Positions 3,256 to 5,469 of a DNA stretch of 5,469 nt are shown piece by piece. Under the pieces are notes generated by a model. That model had not been told where the DNA came from and did no database searches. It saw only the letters and a program-made list of their open reading frames with translations. Both the position numbers and the translations under genes were made by a program. Where the stretch lies: contig CAMWKN010000151.1 of the NCBI GenBank assembly GCA_947174825.1, positions 1 to 5,469 on the forward strand. Reading direction: 5' to 3'. Source of the DNA: an uncultured Clostridium sp. Lineage in GTDB: Bacteria; Bacillota_A; Clostridia; Lachnospirales; Lachnospiraceae. Each line of letters begins with the position of its first letter. The stretch's first letter is position 1.

Positions 3256-5073
3256 ATGGCAGAAAAGCAGGAAAAGAATACAGGATATACCGGTGAGTAT
3301 GGTAATCCGGTTGAGCCGGCTAGTGATCCGGAAAATCAGACAGAGGATGGCACATATCGTTATTCTTATCAGAAGGGATCAGATGATTCCGTTCATTCCG
3401 GTAATTATTATGCAGGAGCAACAGACGAACAGAATGTAGACGCAGGAAATCAGCAGCCAAATGCTTATGACCAGTCAAACGGCAGCTGGCAAAATCAGAC
3501 AAATTTTCAGATGCCAAATAATGGTGGACAGAATGTGACAAACTCCCAGATGCCGAATCCAGATGATTCTCATTACCAGAATGGGAATGGACCAGTACCT
3601 ATGGGAAAGCCGCAGAAGGCACCAAAGAAAGAATCTGGCGGTATTGTTAAAAAGTTATTAGTTTGCGCAGCGTGTGCAGTAGTGTTTGGATTGGTTGCCG
3701 GAGTATGTTTTCAGGGTGTGCGCTATGTAAGCGACCAGTTTTTACCAACACAAAGTAGCCAAACCAAACTGAAGACTACCACACAGGGATCGGGTTCTGC
3801 GAATACAAGCAATACGGCAAGCCCAGATGCCAAAGAGGAAACAAATGAAAATCAGGCGGTTACTACTCAGGTAGGCGTCACAGATGTATCCAGCATTACA
3901 GAGCAGACGATGCCGGCAATTGTGGCAATTACCAGTACCACCAAGGGTGCTAATTATTATGATCTGTTTGGACGGGAATATGAGGGACAGGAATCTACAG
4001 GTGCGGGATCCGGCTTTATTATTGCCCAGAATGATAATGAACTGTTGATAGCTACAAATAATCATGTAATTGAGGATGCCAAGACGATCTCTGTACAGTG
4101 TATTGATGGAGAGATTTATGAGGCAACCGTCAAAGGAACAGATAGTGCCAATGACCTGGCAGTAATTGCAGTTGCGGTTAAGAGTATCAAGGAAGAGACC
4201 ATGAATAAGATTGCCATTGCGGATCTGGGCAGTTCCGATGACTTAAAAGTTGGCGAAATGGTAATTGCTATCGGTAATGCATTGGGTTATGGACAGTCTG
4301 TGACCGTGGGATATGTCAGTGCCAAGGATCGGGAGATCTCAGCTTCTGAGGGAAATAGCTCCAGCTCAGCGAATACGATTAAAGCAATTCAAACAGATGC
4401 TGCTATCAATCCGGGAAATAGTGGTGGTGCATTGATTAATATGCGGGGCGAGGTAATTGGTATTAATTCTGCCAAGATTGCATCTTCCACCGTGGAGGGC
4501 ATTGGTTATGCTATTCCAATTTCAGTAGCTAATCCGATTATCGAAGAACTGATGAACAAGGAAAAACTCAGCGATGAAGAAAAAGGGTATCTGGGAATCA
4601 GCGGACAGACGGTAACCGATGCTGCAACCGCATTTAATATTCCAAATGGTGTTCAGGTCAAGGAAGTTGCCAAAGGTGGAGCAGCAGATAAAGCGGGTAT
4701 TCAAGTAGGCGATATTATTACCTCCATCAATAATATGGAAGTTCGTTCCATTGAGAGTTTGTCAGAAAAGGCAAATAGCTATAGAAAGGGAACTGAGGTA
4801 GAAATTAAGGTAGAGAGAAGTAACAATGGTTCCTATGAGGAAAAAACCTTTAAGGTAACGCTGCAGGGATCCTCTTCTCTGGACGGATTATCCGGAAGCA
4901 GCAAGGATTCATCCGATCAGTCTGGAAAAAGTGGATCTGGTAATGGCGGATCTGGAAACAATAACTCTGGGAACGATGGATCTGGAAATGGATATCCAGG
5001 AAATGGAGATTCCGGCAGTGATGACTATGGTTATGATGACGGATTTGGTGGATTCTTCGATTTCTTCAACTAA
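3256..5073 (+). CDS. htrA: Membrane-anchored HtrA/DegP-type serine protease with one PDZ domain
   Basis: A 605-residue trypsin-like (S1C) protease that would degrade or refold damaged proteins outside the membrane. ATG 3256 is chosen for AGGAGG (3242-3247) 8 bases upstream. Order of parts: a long hydrophilic N-terminal cytoplasmic segment (1-129) rich in Asn, Gln and Gly; one membrane helix (about 134-155) after a Lys-rich stop, acting as an uncleaved anchor; a Ser/Thr/Asn linker (about 160-205); the protease domain (about 210-430) with triad H270 (ATNNHVI), D300 (SANDLAVI) and S389 (NPGNSGGAL); one PDZ domain (about 444-538, GYLGISGQ to FKVTLQG); and a Gly/Ser/Asn repeat tail ending in an acidic aromatic patch (DDYGYDDGFGGFFDFFN). 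The triad is intact, so it should be active. Firmicute HtrA/YkdA/YyxA proteins share the anchor-protease-PDZ plan, but both the N-terminal extension and the C-terminal tail are longer than usual. It is probably co-transcribed with the membrane gene 18 bases downstream. Hairpins in the leader suggest regulation. Confidence 0.95.
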   Translation: MAEKQEKNTGYTGEYGNPVEPASDPENQTEDGTYRYSYQKGSDDSVHSGNYYAGATDEQNVDAGNQQPNAYDQSNGSWQNQTNFQMPNNGGQNVTNSQMPNPDDSHYQNGNGPVPMGKPQKAPKKESGGIVKKLLVCAACAVVFGLVAGVCFQGVRYVSDQFLPTQSSQTKLKTTTQGSGSANTSNTASPDAKEETNENQAVTTQVGVTDVSSITEQTMPAIVAITSTTKGANYYDLFGREYEGQESTGAGSGFIIAQNDNELLIATNNHVIEDAKTISVQCIDGEIYEATVKGTDSANDLAVIAVAVKSIKEETMNKIAIADLGSSDDLKVGEMVIAIGNALGYGQSVTVGYVSAKDREISASEGNSSSSANTIKAIQTDAAINPGNSGGALINMRGEVIGINSAKIASSTVEGIGYAIPISVANPIIEELMNKEKLSDEEKGYLGISGQTVTDAATAFNIPNGVQVKEVAKGGAADKAGIQVGDIITSINNMEVRSIESLSEKANSYRKGTEVEIKVERSNNGSYEEKTFKVTLQGSSSLDGLSGSSKDSSDQSGKSGSGNGGSGNNNSGNDGSGNGYPGNGDSGSDDYGYDDGFGGFFDFFN

Positions 5074-5091
5074 TACAAAAGGATGAGCCAT

Positions 5092-5469
5092 ATGGGGAAG
5101 AAACAAATATGCCAGGCACTAGTTTTTCTAGTGTTTGGCTTTTTGGAGTTTATTACAATAGAATTATTTTTGAATCATTATATTACAGATCTAAGTATAG
5201 TACTGATTCTGAAAAATCTTGTATTGTACTGGATTGTTAATCTGATTTTGATATCACTGTTTCACTGGATGAAGCCGGCGTTGCTGTTTTCTGCCAGTTT
5301 TGTTTTGATTTTGGGAATTGCAAATTATCTGGTTACCATGTTTCGAGGTTATGGCATTGTATTTTTGGATATATATGCAATCCGTACCGTAGCCACAGTG
5401 GCAGGTAATTATTCCATGGAGTGGAAACCATGTTTTGTAGCCGGTATGGCAGTGGGATGTCTTTCTATC
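5092..5469 (+). CDS. N-terminal part of an LTA-synthase-family membrane protein (3' end outside window)
   Basis: The frame is open for 126 codons to the window edge. ATG 5092 is favoured over the in-frame ATG 5083 because AAAAGGA (5077-5083) lies 8 bases before it, while it would run into the earlier ATG. The visible part is polytopic: helices at about 6-27, 34-57 and 62-84, and the start of a fourth at about 113. Between helices is NYLVTMFRGYGIVFLDIYAI (78-97), followed by TVATVAGNYS (99-108). This NY...FRG..I...D...T....NY pattern matches the membrane domain of LtaS-like phosphoglycerol transferases of Clostridia, which extend lipoteichoic acid or add glycerol phosphate to glycans outside the cell. 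The extracellular sulfatase-fold catalytic domain, which would prove the call, lies beyond the window. It begins 18 bases after the protease stop with no intergenic terminator, so the two genes probably share a transcript. Confidence 0.65.
   Translation, partial: MGKKQICQALVFLVFGFLEFITIELFLNHYITDLSIVLILKNLVLYWIVNLILISLFHWMKPALLFSASFVLILGIANYLVTMFRGYGIVFLDIYAIRTVATVAGNYSMEWKPCFVAGMAVGCLSI
5111..5144 (+). terminator. Intragenic terminator-like hairpin near the start of the LTA-synthase-like gene
   Basis: Bases 5111-5122 (GCCAGGCACTAG) pair with 5128-5139 (CTAGTGTTTGGC) over 12 consecutive positions, ten Watson-Crick and two G:U, closing a TTTTT loop. The stem is followed directly by a T5 tract (5140-5144). 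That is the full form of a Rho-independent terminator, yet it lies at codons 7-18 of the downstream gene. It could end most htrA transcripts just inside the next gene unless a ribosome translating that gene prevents the hairpin from forming. The same bases encode a hydrophobic membrane helix, so chance contribution from Leu/Val/Phe codons must be considered. Confidence 0.45.

Noticed and set aside
4909..5073. Gly/Ser/Asn repeat DNA at the end of the protease gene as a non-coding tandem repeat
   Set aside because: The repeats (GGATCTGGAAAT-like) are in frame, encode a flexible tail and vary by codon, so coding low complexity explains them.

Overview
The window looks like chromosomal DNA from a low-to-moderate GC Gram-positive anaerobe of the Clostridia, most plausibly a Lachnospiraceae-type gut bacterium. 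This rests on strong purine-rich Shine-Dalgarno sites, extended -10 promoters of the TGnTATA type, AT-rich intergenic DNA, and the gene families present. All genes read on the + strand. No rRNA, tRNA, CRISPR array or intact transposase was seen.

Left part (1-1335) is regulatory. It opens with the C-terminal 87 residues of a BlaI/MecI/CopY-type winged-helix repressor. No BlaR1-type sensor gene follows it. Next comes a complete OmpR/PhoB-type response regulator (477-1187) with its own extended -10 promoter. Where the sensor kinase should follow, there is only a 20-codon start with a ribosome binding site (1198-1260) that ends in a stop. The response regulator therefore seems to be an orphan whose kinase was deleted.

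Middle part (1275-2184) begins with a small XRE-family repressor (1336-1683). An 8-base inverted repeat (AATACCCT / AGGGTATT) flanks its promoter, and the same sequence recurs in a terminator hairpin downstream. A long gene-poor stretch (1684-2184) follows. It holds a hairpin overlapping the repressor stop codon, a possible short structured RNA with its own promoter and terminator, and a 142-bp element (1855-1996) bounded by perfect 13-bp inverted repeats with a second nested inverted repeat and an 18-bp-period tandem repeat inside. This has the look of a degenerate small mobile element or a structured nucleic-acid module. It lies in the same gap where the kinase gene is missing.

Right part (2185-5469) concerns the cell envelope. 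An AIM24-family protein (2185-2940) is followed by a 315-base leader and a membrane-anchored HtrA-type serine protease with one PDZ domain (3256-5073). Eighteen bases later begins a polytopic membrane protein resembling the N-terminus of lipoteichoic-acid-synthase-family phosphoglycerol transferases (5092, cut by the window end). The last two probably form an operon. A strong terminator-like hairpin with a U5 tract lies inside the first codons of the downstream gene, and could couple its transcription to its translation.
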